Of a stretch of 64,000 nucleotides of DNA, positions 18,146 through 26,915 are shown piece after piece. The DNA is from Gaoshiqia sp050298035 (GTDB taxonomy: Bacteria > Bacteroidota > Bacteroidia > Bacteroidales > Prolixibacteraceae), in assembly GCA_050298035.1 (NCBI GenBank), contig JBNKTK010000002.1, positions 1 through 64,000 of the forward strand, given 5' to 3'. The position numbers and the translations under genes were made by a program. The notes below the pieces were generated by a model. It was not told the origin of the DNA, searched no databases, and saw only the letters and a list, made by a program, of their open reading frames with translations. Position 1 is the first letter of the stretch. Each line of letters opens with the position of its first letter.

Positions 18146-18187
18146 GCAAGAAAACGTCAAAGACCAGATAAAGAAGAGTTTTCTTGC
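18146..18187. promoter_or_regulatory. 10-bp perfect inverted repeat in the YeiH-like leader
   Basis: GCAAGAAAAC at 18146-18155 and GTTTTCTTGC at 18178-18187 are perfect inverted copies with a 22-bp spacer. They lie between the predicted transcription start and the ATG at 18216. They could be an operator for the adjacent LysR protein or a leader stem-loop; no T-run follows, so a terminator is unlikely. Confidence 0.45.
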
Positions 18188-18215
18188 AGACATTACTTAG
18201 TAACGAAACAAAGAC

Positions 18216-19151
18216 ATGAATCTCAATTCAAAATCGACTCTTTTAATCTCCGGAACAGCAATTGCTGTTTGTTTTTTGCCGGTTGTTTCCCCTGCTATTT
18301 CGTTAATTCTCGGAATAATGCTTTCGCTAACCAGCTTAAAAAACGAAAGCCTTTCAAAATACACGCACCAGGTGTTGCAGGTCGCCATCGTACTGATGGG
18401 TTTTGGGATGAACCTGTCAGAAGCAATTCAGGCATCAAAAAACGGCATCATCCTTACAGCGACATCCGTGGCATTTACAATCACGGCAGGCCTGCTAATT
18501 GGGAAATTTCTGGGAGTGGAGAAAAAGACCAGCCTGTTGATTGCCTCAGGGACAGCAATCTGCGGCGGCAGCGCCATTGCCGCCATTGCCCCTGTCATTC
18601 GGGCAAAAGATGCCCAAATATCTTTTTCGCTCATCGTGATATTCATCCTGAATGCAGTCGCGCTGTTCATCTTCCCGGTCATTGGGCACTATTTCCATTT
18701 GAGCCAGGAAACATTTGGCCTTTGGTCGGCCATCGCCATCCACGATACCAGCTCGGTAATTGGAGCGGGGGCATCGTATGGCGAAAAAGCGCTGGAAATT
18801 GCCACAACCGTGAAGCTGACCCGCACTTTATGGATCATTCCGCTTTCGGTATTGCTTGCCTTATCAAGAAAAGACGATCGGGAAAGCAAAATAAAAATCC
18901 CGTGGTTTATCGGGATGTTTGTGGCAGCAATGGTCGCAGCACACTTTATCCCCGACTGGCAACCAACATTTCAACATTTAAATTGGCTGGGCAAACGGGG
19001 AATGGTCGTTGCCCTTTTACTGATCGGGTCAAATATTTCGGTAAAAGATATGAAACGGGCCGGAACCAAAAGCTTTTTGATGGGAATTATACTTTGGATA
19101 TTGACGGCAATATTATCACTGTCAGCTTTAATAAATTACACATCGATTTAA
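18216..19151 (+). CDS. YeiH/UPF0324-family membrane transporter (putative sulfate exporter family)
   Basis: The 311-residue integral membrane protein has about nine to ten hydrophobic segments across its length. The family hallmark GTAICGGSAIAAIAPVI is at about 107-123, and AIHDTSSVIGAGASYG is near 175. The family (Cons_hypoth698) is annotated as a putative sulfate or sulfonate exporter, but its substrate is not firmly established. It follows a LysR gene in the same orientation with its own promoter and a palindromic leader, consistent with inducible control. Confidence 0.88.
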   Translation: MNLNSKSTLLISGTAIAVCFLPVVSPAISLILGIMLSLTSLKNESLSKYTHQVLQVAIVLMGFGMNLSEAIQASKNGIILTATSVAFTITAGLLIGKFLGVEKKTSLLIASGTAICGGSAIAAIAPVIRAKDAQISFSLIVIFILNAVALFIFPVIGHYFHLSQETFGLWSAIAIHDTSSVIGAGASYGEKALEIATTVKLTRTLWIIPLSVLLALSRKDDRESKIKIPWFIGMFVAAMVAAHFIPDWQPTFQHLNWLGKRGMVVALLLIGSNISVKDMKRAGTKSFLMGIILWILTAILSLSALINYTSI

Positions 19152-19253
19152 AGGGAACAACCAATCAATTCAGACACAATTAATTAACCTTCAAAAATAA
19201 ATACATGAATATCCAAACAATTCCCCTACCTTTGTTGCCTTTACATATAATAC

Positions 19254-20519
19254 ATGACTTTTAAAAATTTAGGAATCACCGATTCCATTCTTAAAGCCCT
19301 CGAAGAAGAAGGCTATTCTCATCCCACTCCAATACAGGAACAATCAATCCCAATTTTACTTGAAGGAAAAGACCTGCTGGGATCAGCTCAAACAGGAACA
19401 GGCAAAACAGCAGCTTTTGCTATTCCAATCTTGCAAGGTCTGTACCTTGACAAACCTCAAAAAAAGGGAATACGAAAGGTACGGGCACTAATTGTTACCC
19501 CAACGCGGGAACTGGCCATACAGATCAGCGAAAGCTTTTCGACTTACGGAAAATACACCGGGCTGAACAACACAGTCATCTTTGGAGGAGTAAAGCAAGA
19601 ACCGCAGATACATGCGCTTCGCCGCGGCGTTGATATTTTGATCGCCACTCCCGGACGACTACTGGACTTGATGGATCAGGGATTTATCTCGTTACGGGAT
19701 CTGAAATACTTTGTTTTGGACGAGGCCGACCGCATGCTTGACATGGGTTTTGTGCATGATATCCGAAAACTTATCGCCAAGCTACCGCAAGAACGCCAAT
19801 CGCTTTTCTTTTCGGCAACCATGCCACCGGCAATTGTCGAACTATCACACAAGATATTGGGGACACCGGAAAAAGTAGTGGTAAAACCCGAGCAAACAAC
19901 TGCCGAAAAAGTAGAACAGTCGCTCTATTTCGTCAGCAAAAAGTGGAAACCAAAACTGCTGGAACATTTATTAAAGACGGAGCAATATGACTCGGCCCTG
20001 GTTTTCTCGCGCACAAAGCACGGAGCTGACAAGATTGTGAAATCGTTGGGCAAAGCGGGCATTTCATCGGCTGCCATTCATGGCAACAAATCGCAGGTGG
20101 CCCGGCAACGTGCCTTGGGCGATTTCAGAAACGGGACCACGAACGTACTTGTGGCAACCGATATTGCAGCCCGCGGCATTGATGTGGAACAGTTGTCGCT
20201 TGTTATCAATTTCGACCTGCCGAATATCCCTGAAACCTACGTCCACCGAATTGGACGAACAGGACGTGCAAGTGCCAGCGGTATCGCACTATCTTTTTGT
20301 GATGTTGAAGAAAGACCCTATTTGCGGGACATTCAACGCTTGATCGCCCAAAAGATCCCGATTGTCGATGACCATCCGTTTCCTGATGACAGTGAAGATG
20401 GTGACATTCAGAAAAATGTCCCCAACAGACAGAAAGCCCCGCAAAAGAACCGCAGTGTGAATATGGCTGCAAACAGTAGCGGGAACCGCCGAAAAACATA
20501 TCAAAGAAGAAGAAACTAA
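19254..20519 (+). CDS. rhlE: DEAD-box RNA helicase, RhlE-like
   Basis: This ATP-dependent RNA helicase has 421 residues and all core motifs: a Q motif (PTPIQEQSIP), AQTGTGKT (Walker A), PTRELAIQ, DEADRMLDMGF, SAT, ARGIDVEQLSLVINFDLP and HRIGRTGRA. The C-terminal tail (about 380-421) is basic and rich in Gln, Asn and Arg, as expected for RNA binding. Such proteins act in ribosome assembly, RNA turnover and cold adaptation. A TACCTTTG box at 19227-19234 lies 20 bp before the ATG and may be the promoter. A second paralogue is at 39042-40274. The gene ends at a shared bidirectional terminator. Confidence 0.92.
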   Translation: MTFKNLGITDSILKALEEEGYSHPTPIQEQSIPILLEGKDLLGSAQTGTGKTAAFAIPILQGLYLDKPQKKGIRKVRALIVTPTRELAIQISESFSTYGKYTGLNNTVIFGGVKQEPQIHALRRGVDILIATPGRLLDLMDQGFISLRDLKYFVLDEADRMLDMGFVHDIRKLIAKLPQERQSLFFSATMPPAIVELSHKILGTPEKVVVKPEQTTAEKVEQSLYFVSKKWKPKLLEHLLKTEQYDSALVFSRTKHGADKIVKSLGKAGISSAAIHGNKSQVARQRALGDFRNGTTNVLVATDIAARGIDVEQLSLVINFDLPNIPETYVHRIGRTGRASASGIALSFCDVEERPYLRDIQRLIAQKIPIVDDHPFPDDSEDGDIQKNVPNRQKAPQKNRSVNMAANSSGNRRKTYQRRRN

Positions 20520-20530
20520 GTTGCAAAAAA

Positions 20531-20559
20531 AAAGAGCCATCCGGGAAAGATGGCTCTTT
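20531..20559. terminator. Bidirectional intrinsic terminator
   Basis: An 11-bp perfect stem (AAAGAGCCATC / GATGGCTCTTT) with a 7-nt loop is flanked by an A-run on the left and T-rich DNA on the right. It lies between two convergent genes and can end transcription from both sides. Confidence 0.85.
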
Positions 20560-20579
20560 AATATTATTGTAATTCGGTT

Positions 20580-21662
20580 CTACCATTTATAGATGATCGA
20601 GTTCACATTCATCCCCGCACCAACAGAGCAAAGGATGATATAATCGCCTTTATTGATTTCCTGGTTTTCCATTTTACCCTTTACAATCAAATCGAGCAAT
20701 GTAGGAACCGTGGCTGTTGATGAGTTGCCAAGCTTGCTTATACTCATTGGCATAATGCCTTCAGGAATGTGTTTCTCCTTGTATAGTTTGAAAACACCCT
20801 TCAAAATGGCTTCATCCATCTTTTCATTGGCCTGGTGGATCAACACCTTTTTGATATCGGACAGTTGCAGACCAGCTTTTTCAATGCTCTCCTTAACCAC
20901 TCCCGGCACATGGCTGATGGCATACACATACAACTTGTGACCGGCCATTTTTATAAACAGGTCATGCCCGTCGTAATCTGGATTCAGCGAAGGACCGAAA
21001 GTTAACAGGTTGGCATACGGGTTACAGTCGGAACGGCTGCTGTGCGTGATGATCCCGGTTGGCTCGTCGCTCTCCACAGCTTCAACAATAGTTGCGCCTG
21101 CTCCATCAGAGTAGATCATGGTATCGCGATCATGCGGATCGGAAACACGGGACAACGTATCGGCACCAATCACCACTCCGCGTTTGAAAGTCTCACTGCG
21201 GATATAGGCATCAGCAACAATCATCCCTTGCGTCCATCCCGGACAGCCGGAAATCACATCATGGCAAATACAGGCCGGATTCTTGATATCCAGAATCTTT
21301 TTTACCCTGTTTGCCAGACCCGGCAGCGTATCAACCGAGGTATTGTCTTTATACACATCACCAAAGTTGTGGCCAAAGATGATGAAATCCAGGGTCTCCA
21401 CATCAACGCCAGCCGATTCGCAGGCATTCTTCACAGCCAATGCTGCAATATCAGAGTTGATCTGGTCATCCTCAATCCAACGTCGTTCTTCGATGTTTGT
21501 AATTTCATGGAACTTCTGAATAATCTCGCTGTTGCTTTTTTCAAAAGGTTTCCGGGTTGACGGATCGTAAAATTTATAATCCTGGAAATAATCGTTTTTG
21601 ATTACTTTGGTCGGAATATAACATCCTGTCCCAATAATCTTTGTGTACACCTTTTTTGTCAT
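20580..21662 (-). CDS. 3-oxoacyl-ACP synthase III-like enzyme (KASIII/FabH family)
   Basis: KASIII enzymes condense an acyl-CoA starter with malonyl-ACP. This 360-residue protein has the thiolase-fold triad: Cys140 in DVISGCPGWTQG, His in VLIHQANEKMD and Asn in SKLGNSSTATVP. An N-terminal insertion (about 20-60, KFYDPSTRKPFEKSN) is longer than in typical FabH of about 320 residues. It may thus be one of the Bacteroidota KASIII paralogues with a specialised starter rather than the housekeeping FabH. It is transcribed with lpxH 31 bp upstream, which hints at lipid or lipid A supply. Confidence 0.85.
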   Translation of the reverse strand: MTKKVYTKIIGTGCYIPTKVIKNDYFQDYKFYDPSTRKPFEKSNSEIIQKFHEITNIEERRWIEDDQINSDIAALAVKNACESAGVDVETLDFIIFGHNFGDVYKDNTSVDTLPGLANRVKKILDIKNPACICHDVISGCPGWTQGMIVADAYIRSETFKRGVVIGADTLSRVSDPHDRDTMIYSDGAGATIVEAVESDEPTGIITHSSRSDCNPYANLLTFGPSLNPDYDGHDLFIKMAGHKLYVYAISHVPGVVKESIEKAGLQLSDIKKVLIHQANEKMDEAILKGVFKLYKEKHIPEGIMPMSISKLGNSSTATVPTLLDLIVKGKMENQEINKGDYIILCSVGAGMNVNSIIYKW

Positions 21663-21693
21663 AATATTCTATGCTTCAGACCTTGCAGTCTGT

Positions 21694-22446
21694 TTATCTT
21701 CTGTATGTTTTTAATTCAAATTTTTCACCGTCAAAAACCCCGTAAGAAAAATGGTTAATCCAATCGCCAAGATTGATGTAACGGGTATTTTCCCCGATTG
21801 GCAAATCTAACAACAAATGCCGATGCCCAAAAATAAAATAGTCAACATCTTCATTTTCAAGGACCGATTTCGCAAACACAAAAAGCCCTTCTTTTTCATC
21901 CCCTTTAAACGGTTCGCCCATTCCTTTGGTCAGCCGGCTCTTCTTCGACCAGGCATGTGCAATGGCAATCCCAAGGTTGGGATGAACATGTGAAAAAGCC
22001 CATTGAAAAAACCGGTTGGTAAAAATCTTTTTCAGGAAATGATACCCGGTATCCCAGGGATCCAGACCATCGCCATGCGCCAAAAAGAACTTTTTGCCGT
22101 TGAAGGTCGCCCGCATTTCGTTGTAATGAACGTGAAGTCCCAACTCGGCATGCAAATAGTCAAACACCCAAATATCGTGGTTGCCTGTAAAAAAATGAAC
22201 CGGTATGCCGGAGTCGGCAATCTCTGCGATTTTCCCCAGGGTACGGGTAAAACCTCTGGGTACTACCTTTTTGTATTCGAACCAGTAATCGAAAATATCC
22301 CCCATCAGGAAAAGCATGGATGCATCCTTTTTAATCTCGTCCAGCCAGCTGACAAATAAAAGCTCGCGCTCACGGTTATTATCCAATGCCGGAGCTCCTA
22401 AATGAACATCGGAGATGAAGTATATTTTATTATTCTGATTTGCCAA
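21694..22446 (-). CDS. lpxH: UDP-2,3-diacylglucosamine pyrophosphatase, LpxH-type
   Basis: LpxH cleaves UDP-2,3-diacylglucosamine to lipid X in lipid A synthesis at the inner membrane. The 250-residue protein has the calcineurin-like metallophosphatase motifs: ISDVHLG, MGDIFDYWF, TGNHDIW, AHGDGLDP and FGHRHL. Length and order match the LpxH family, and no signal peptide is visible. It lies 31 bp upstream of the KASIII-like gene on the same strand, probably in one transcript. Confidence 0.82.
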   Translation of the reverse strand: MANQNNKIYFISDVHLGAPALDNNRERELLFVSWLDEIKKDASMLFLMGDIFDYWFEYKKVVPRGFTRTLGKIAEIADSGIPVHFFTGNHDIWVFDYLHAELGLHVHYNEMRATFNGKKFFLAHGDGLDPWDTGYHFLKKIFTNRFFQWAFSHVHPNLGIAIAHAWSKKSRLTKGMGEPFKGDEKEGLFVFAKSVLENEDVDYFIFGHRHLLLDLPIGENTRYINLGDWINHFSYGVFDGEKFELKTYRR

Positions 22447-22541
22447 AACTCTATTTCAAGGATATCAAAGATAGCATGTTAAGTGATTCTGCCATTCAAC
22501 TTTTGTTGCAAACAACAAGCGGCATCAATATCACGTTGCCT

Positions 22542-23690
22542 TTAATTCAGAACCTGGCTCAGAACCTGATCCAAACCCGGCCCTTTCAGGTCTTTTGCAA
22601 TAATGACACCTTCCTTATCGAGCAAATAATTGAAAGGCACTGACTGAATATTATAGAACTGCACCGCAGAAACACTCCCGTTCATATCGCCCACATTAGT
22701 CCATTTCAAACCATCTTTATCAATGGCATCCAACCATTCATACCGGTTATCATCGATACTAACCTGGTAAATTTCGAATCCTTTTGAATGATATTTTTTG
22801 TACAGCTCCACCAATACCGGGTTCAAAATCCGTGAACCGCGATCGGCCGCCGCCCAAAACTGCAACAACACGTATTTTCCCCTAAATGATGATAAAGCCA
22901 CTTCTTTCCCTTCGGTATTTGGCAAAACAATATCCGGGCTGTTTTGTCCTGCCTGCTGGATCATCTGATGAATTTTCGCGTTGCGTTCATCCTGCATCAG
23001 CTTGACCGTATTGGCATAAAGCGCTTTCACATGTTCCGATTCCGGATAAAAAGAATTCAGTGCAGATGCGGCCACTTTCAGCGATTGCAGGTTCTGAATC
23101 ACGTATGTGTCGTCATCAAACTTTTGGTACAAAGCCAACACGTTGGCCATTGAAAACGGATGATCAGCAACAAACTTACTTGAATAATCTATCTGGTTTT
23201 GCCTGACTTCATTGTATTCCTCATTCCATTTTTGCTTTTTGGCGGCATAATTGTCATCATTGCGGTACATAACCTCCAACGACCGGATTGAATCCAGCTG
23301 GTGCTTGGTACGACTGAGTTTTTTATTGAGTTCCTGCACCAGTGCAGAACCTTCAGACCCTTTCACCAGGTAATCGCGCGAAAAATTAGCGGCATCACCA
23401 TAAACCTGCACCTGCTCGGCCGAGTCAACCAACAGGGTCACAAAATTCTTCCCACTCAACCTCAGCAAAAAGAAAGTGGGGAAACTCACATGTCCCTTGA
23501 ATTCGAATTCACCCTTTCGGTCAATCATCACCGAATCAAGAGCCTCTGTCGAAGTAACTTTTAACTCATCCAAATACACATATTGACCATCGGCATTACT
23601 AATTTTACCACTAATAGTGTATTGTGTTGAATCTTTACAGGAAACAGCAATTGCTGCCAACATAACCAGGTAAACAACAAATTTTCTCAC
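22542..23690 (-). CDS. TlpA-like lipoprotein with DUF4369 and a thioredoxin fold lacking its cysteines
   Basis: A GTG start at 23690 gives 382 residues with a lipoprotein signal ending in AIAVSC; the in-frame ATG at 23741 would add 17 residues before the signal peptide and is less likely. Residues about 20-120 resemble DUF4369, the usual N-terminal partner of Bacteroidota TlpA proteins. A helical linker follows, then an AhpC/TSA-like thioredoxin domain (about 245-380) with YVLLQFWAAADRGSR and SIDDNRYEWLDAI. The position of the redox motif WCxxC reads AAADRGSR, so both cysteines are gone. It therefore probably has a binding rather than a disulfide-exchange role in the periplasm. Confidence 0.85.
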   Translation of the reverse strand: MRKFVVYLVMLAAIAVSCKDSTQYTISGKISNADGQYVYLDELKVTSTEALDSVMIDRKGEFEFKGHVSFPTFFLLRLSGKNFVTLLVDSAEQVQVYGDAANFSRDYLVKGSEGSALVQELNKKLSRTKHQLDSIRSLEVMYRNDDNYAAKKQKWNEEYNEVRQNQIDYSSKFVADHPFSMANVLALYQKFDDDTYVIQNLQSLKVAASALNSFYPESEHVKALYANTVKLMQDERNAKIHQMIQQAGQNSPDIVLPNTEGKEVALSSFRGKYVLLQFWAAADRGSRILNPVLVELYKKYHSKGFEIYQVSIDDNRYEWLDAIDKDGLKWTNVGDMNGSVSAVQFYNIQSVPFNYLLDKEGVIIAKDLKGPGLDQVLSQVLN

Positions 23691-23819
23691 GATTCTGAAT
23701 TTTATAAAAACGAGTGGTAAAAATAATAATTTACACAGCATTCAGGCGATATCCGTAAAATCTTTTGAAACATGAATCTGAATAAATTGCCTTGCTTACT
23801 GATATCGCCCAAAAAATTG

Positions 23820-23827
23820 TACTTTTG
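23820..23827 (+). promoter_or_regulatory. Putative -7 box (TACTTTTG) for ribF
   Basis: TACTTTTG matches TAnnTTTG and would start transcription near 23834, leaving a leader of about 100 nt before the ATG at 23935. No well-spaced TTTG is seen. The leader shows no recognisable FMN riboswitch. Confidence 0.3.
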
Positions 23828-23934
23828 GCATCCTAATTACAGCGAACTATTCATTATCTATTTCTGCCATCTAACATTAAAAGAAGAGATAACGAAAACA
23901 ATAAACAGGTTCGCAGCCACAAATTTCAGGAAGA

Positions 23935-24885
23935 ATGAAAATCTACCATGATATCAGTGAATTTCATGTAAAAAACCCGGTCATCACGATCGGCTCATTT
24001 GATGGAGTGCACCTTGGCCACCTGAAAATTATTAACCGGCTGAAAGAAATTGCCAAACAGGAAGGCGGCGAATCGGTCATTTTCACCTTCTACCCACACC
24101 CACGTTTGGTACTGTTCCCGGAAGAAGGCAACCTGAGGTTGCTAACCACCCTGAATGAGAAAATACGGCTTTTCGAAAAAGCCGGGATTGAACACCTCAT
24201 CATTTTCCCTTTCACGAAAGAATTCTCGGAATTGAGCTATACCGATTTTGTGCAGAACATACTGGTGAAGAAACTCAAAATTAAAAGCCTGGTTGTTGGC
24301 TACGACCACAAGTTTGGGAAAAACAGGGAAGGTGACTTCGAAATGTTGAAAAGCCTCTCGGGCACATTCAATTTTAAACTGGAGCAACTGGATGTACTGC
24401 TGATGGACGACATCAATATCAGCTCGACAAAAATCAGAAATGCGTTGCAGGATGGCAACATCACCCGGGCAAACAAATACCTGGGCTACCCGTTTACCCT
24501 GCATGGTTCGGTAGTCGAGGGACAACAGCTGGGACGAAAAATCCAATTTCCGACCGCCAACATTGAAGCATCCGATCCAAATAAAATCATTCCCGGCTAT
24601 GGCGTTTATGCCGTGTTCGTGAATTTTGGAAAAGAAAAACACATGGGCATGCTGAACATTGGCACCCGTCCTACCGTGAACAAAAATGCCGATCACCGGA
24701 GCATTGAAGTTCACATCTTCGATTTCAACAACGACATCTACCAGAAACAAATTGAACTCGAATTTATCCGGAAAGTGCGCGACGAACAAAAATTCGGATC
24801 GATTGATGAATTGAGACTTCAACTGGAACAAGACAAACAAACCGTCCTGGAAATATTGAAATTGGGCCCTGCCGGGAACGAGTAA
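23935..24885 (+). CDS. ribF: Bifunctional riboflavin kinase / FAD synthetase
   Basis: RibF phosphorylates riboflavin to FMN and adenylates FMN to FAD in the cytoplasm. The 316-residue protein has an N-terminal nucleotidyltransferase domain with IGSFDGVHLGHLKII and YDHKFGKNREGDF, with ISSTKIRNAL near 160. The C-terminal riboflavin kinase domain shows VVEGQQLGRKIQFPTANI, GVYAV and GTRPTVNKN. Size and domain order are standard. It stands alone between the divergent thioredoxin-like gene and ahcY. Confidence 0.95.
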   Translation: MKIYHDISEFHVKNPVITIGSFDGVHLGHLKIINRLKEIAKQEGGESVIFTFYPHPRLVLFPEEGNLRLLTTLNEKIRLFEKAGIEHLIIFPFTKEFSELSYTDFVQNILVKKLKIKSLVVGYDHKFGKNREGDFEMLKSLSGTFNFKLEQLDVLLMDDINISSTKIRNALQDGNITRANKYLGYPFTLHGSVVEGQQLGRKIQFPTANIEASDPNKIIPGYGVYAVFVNFGKEKHMGMLNIGTRPTVNKNADHRSIEVHIFDFNNDIYQKQIELEFIRKVRDEQKFGSIDELRLQLEQDKQTVLEILKLGPAGNE

Positions 24886-24972
24886 CCGGGTGCATTACTA
24901 AAGCACCTGTTTGTTGTTGCCCAAAGAACTTCCTTCCCCAATGAACACCCCATTTATTTGCACGATATTGAT

Positions 24973-24980
24973 TATCTTTG
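24973..24980 (+). promoter_or_regulatory. Putative -7 box (TATCTTTG) for ahcY
   Basis: TATCTTTG lies 25 bp before the ATG at 25006 and predicts a start near 24987. It also argues against the in-frame start at 24958, which would lie upstream of transcription. Confidence 0.4.
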
Positions 24981-25005
24981 CAGCACTCAAAAAAATGAAA
25001 TCATA

Positions 25006-26424
25006 ATGACAACATTGACGAACCAGAAAGTTGATTATAAAGTTGCCGATATTTCGTTGGCCGACTTTGGACGCAAGGAAATTGAGATTGCAGAAAAAGA
25101 AATGCCCGGATTGATGTCGATCCGTAAAAAATATTCCGTGGAGAAACCATTGAAAGGCGCCCGCATCATGGGATCGCTCCACATGACCATCCAAACCGCC
25201 GTATTGATTGAAACCCTTGTTGAACTGGGCGCAGAAGTACGTTGGGCCAGTTGCAACATTTTCAGCACACAGGACCACGCTGCCGCAGCCATTGCCGTTG
25301 CCGGCATCCCGGTTTTTGCCTGGAAAGGGGAAACGCTCGAAGAATACTGGTGGTGTACCGAAAAAGCGCTTGACTTTGGAAATGGGTTTGGCCCCAACCT
25401 GATCGTTGATGATGGTGGCGATGCAACCATGATGATCCACCGTGGTTATGCTGCAGAAAAAGATGCGTCGATCCTGGATGCACCGGCTGAAGGTGAAGAT
25501 GAAATCCAACTCAACAAAGTGCTGAAACGCATTTTGGCTGAAAACCCGCAACGCTGGGCAAATACGGTAAAAGAAATGAAAGGGGTCAGCGAGGAAACCA
25601 CAACCGGCGTGCATCGTTTGTACCAGATGATGGAAGAAAGCAAATTGCTTTTCCCTGCCATCAACGTGAATGACTCGGTTACCAAATCGAAATTCGACAA
25701 CCTTTACGGCTGTCGCGAATCGTTGGCCGACGGTATAAAACGTGCAACGGATGTGATGATTGCCGGCAAAGTTGTGGTTGTTGCCGGTTATGGCGATGTA
25801 GGCAAAGGATGTGCCCGCTCGATGCGTGGTTACGGAGCACGGGTGGTGGTTACCGAAATTGATCCGATTTGCGCCCTGCAAGCTGCCATGGAAGGTTTTG
25901 AGGTAAAAACCATGGAAGATGCGCTGGCCGAAGGAAACATCTTTGTAACGACAACCGGGAATAAAGATATTATCACTGCCGAACACATGGCCGCCATGAA
26001 AGACCAGGCCATTGTTTGTAACATCGGTCACTTCGACAACGAAATCCAGGTATCGCGATTGGAGCGCTGGCCGGGAATCGAAAAACTGAATATCAAACCT
26101 CAGGTTGACAAGTACATTTACGAAGACGGCCATGCTATTTTTCTTTTAGCTGAAGGACGTTTGGTAAACCTGGGCTGTGCCACCGGGCACCCTTCATTTG
26201 TGATGAGCAACTCATTCTCGAACCAAACCCTGGCGCAAATTGAGCTTTGGAAAAACGACTACAAAGTTGATGTTTACCGTTTGCCCAAACGCCTTGATGA
26301 AGAAGTTGCCCGCCTGCATTTGGAACAACTCGGCGTAAAGCTGACAAAACTAACAAAAGAACAAGCCGACTATATTGGTGTGGCACAGGAAGGTCCATAC
26401 AAACCAGAGCATTATCGCTATTAA
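25006..26424 (+). CDS. ahcY: Adenosylhomocysteinase (S-adenosylhomocysteine hydrolase)
   Basis: AhcY reversibly splits S-adenosylhomocysteine into adenosine and homocysteine and so removes the product inhibitor of methyltransferases. From the ATG at 25006 the protein has 472 residues. The in-frame start at 24958 is rejected because it precedes the likely promoter start. Motifs include SLHMTIQTAVL, WASCNIFSTQDHAAAA, DDGGDATMM, the NAD-binding VVAGYGDVGKGCARSMRGYG and NIGHFDNEI. The C-terminal KPEHYRY is also typical. A terminator directly follows. Confidence 0.96.
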   Translation: MTTLTNQKVDYKVADISLADFGRKEIEIAEKEMPGLMSIRKKYSVEKPLKGARIMGSLHMTIQTAVLIETLVELGAEVRWASCNIFSTQDHAAAAIAVAGIPVFAWKGETLEEYWWCTEKALDFGNGFGPNLIVDDGGDATMMIHRGYAAEKDASILDAPAEGEDEIQLNKVLKRILAENPQRWANTVKEMKGVSEETTTGVHRLYQMMEESKLLFPAINVNDSVTKSKFDNLYGCRESLADGIKRATDVMIAGKVVVVAGYGDVGKGCARSMRGYGARVVVTEIDPICALQAAMEGFEVKTMEDALAEGNIFVTTTGNKDIITAEHMAAMKDQAIVCNIGHFDNEIQVSRLERWPGIEKLNIKPQVDKYIYEDGHAIFLLAEGRLVNLGCATGHPSFVMSNSFSNQTLAQIELWKNDYKVDVYRLPKRLDEEVARLHLEQLGVKLTKLTKEQADYIGVAQEGPYKPEHYRY

Positions 26425-26430
26425 CATATA

Positions 26431-26459
26431 AAAAGCAGCCCAAAGGCTGCTTTTTTATT
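26431..26459 (+). terminator. Intrinsic terminator of ahcY
   Basis: A 10-bp perfect stem (AAAAGCAGCC / GGCTGCTTTT) with loop CAAA is followed by a T-run, 6 bp after the ahcY stop codon. Confidence 0.88.
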
Positions 26460-26471
26460 ATCTTCCCGGCC

Positions 26472-26915
26472 ATGCACAACAAAAAAATCAAAGAGCGAAT
26501 CATTCTGGACACATTCATCAAACTATTTGATGAAATGCCCAGGGGAAAGTTCATTGCCGGAGAATCACCTGATTTTTTATTGAGGCTGAAACCACGAAAA
26601 GCCATCGGAATTGAATTGACCGGACTTATTGGTCATGATTTCGTAAACCACGCAGACAAGCTGATAAACCCCAAAAACATAATTCCCCACCTGGAAGATA
26701 CGATCCGGAAGAAAGAGGAAAAGATTTATCTCTACCGGAAAAACCGGCTCGTTGAGCTGTGGCTCCTCATTCACCTCGAAACGTTAATCCACATGAATAA
26801 CTTTCATCTGGGGCACAAGCTCGAGAAGCTACATTTCGCATCCGGGTTTGACCGCATTTTTCTGTTGGAAAGCAACAAAGGGAAGCTCTATGAGCTACAG
26901 ACAGCTAGTTTGTGA
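26472..26915 (+). CDS. Uncharacterised protein with a possible PD-(D/E)XK-like signature
   Basis: I do not recognise a named family for this 147-residue protein. It has no signal peptide and is predicted cytoplasmic. The stretch SPDFLLRL followed by AIGIELTGLI resembles the PD...(D/E)xK core of nuclease folds, although the final Lys is replaced by Thr. The second half has LVELWLLIHLETLIHMNN and FDRIFLLES, which could be the later strands of such a fold. It begins 12 bp after the ahcY terminator and overlaps the convergent Rieske-like gene by 11 bp. The nuclease link is a weak inference. Confidence 0.6.
   Translation: MHNKKIKERIILDTFIKLFDEMPRGKFIAGESPDFLLRLKPRKAIGIELTGLIGHDFVNHADKLINPKNIIPHLEDTIRKKEEKIYLYRKNRLVELWLLIHLETLIHMNNFHLGHKLEKLHFASGFDRIFLLESNKGKLYELQTASL

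Noticed and set aside
18269..19183. A 304-codon frame overlapping the YeiH-like gene
   Set aside because: The product is polar and Arg/His-rich without domains, whereas the overlapping frame encodes a clear membrane transporter.
24898..26133. A 411-codon frame opposite ahcY
   Set aside because: It is antisense to a strongly conserved enzyme and encodes no recognisable motif.
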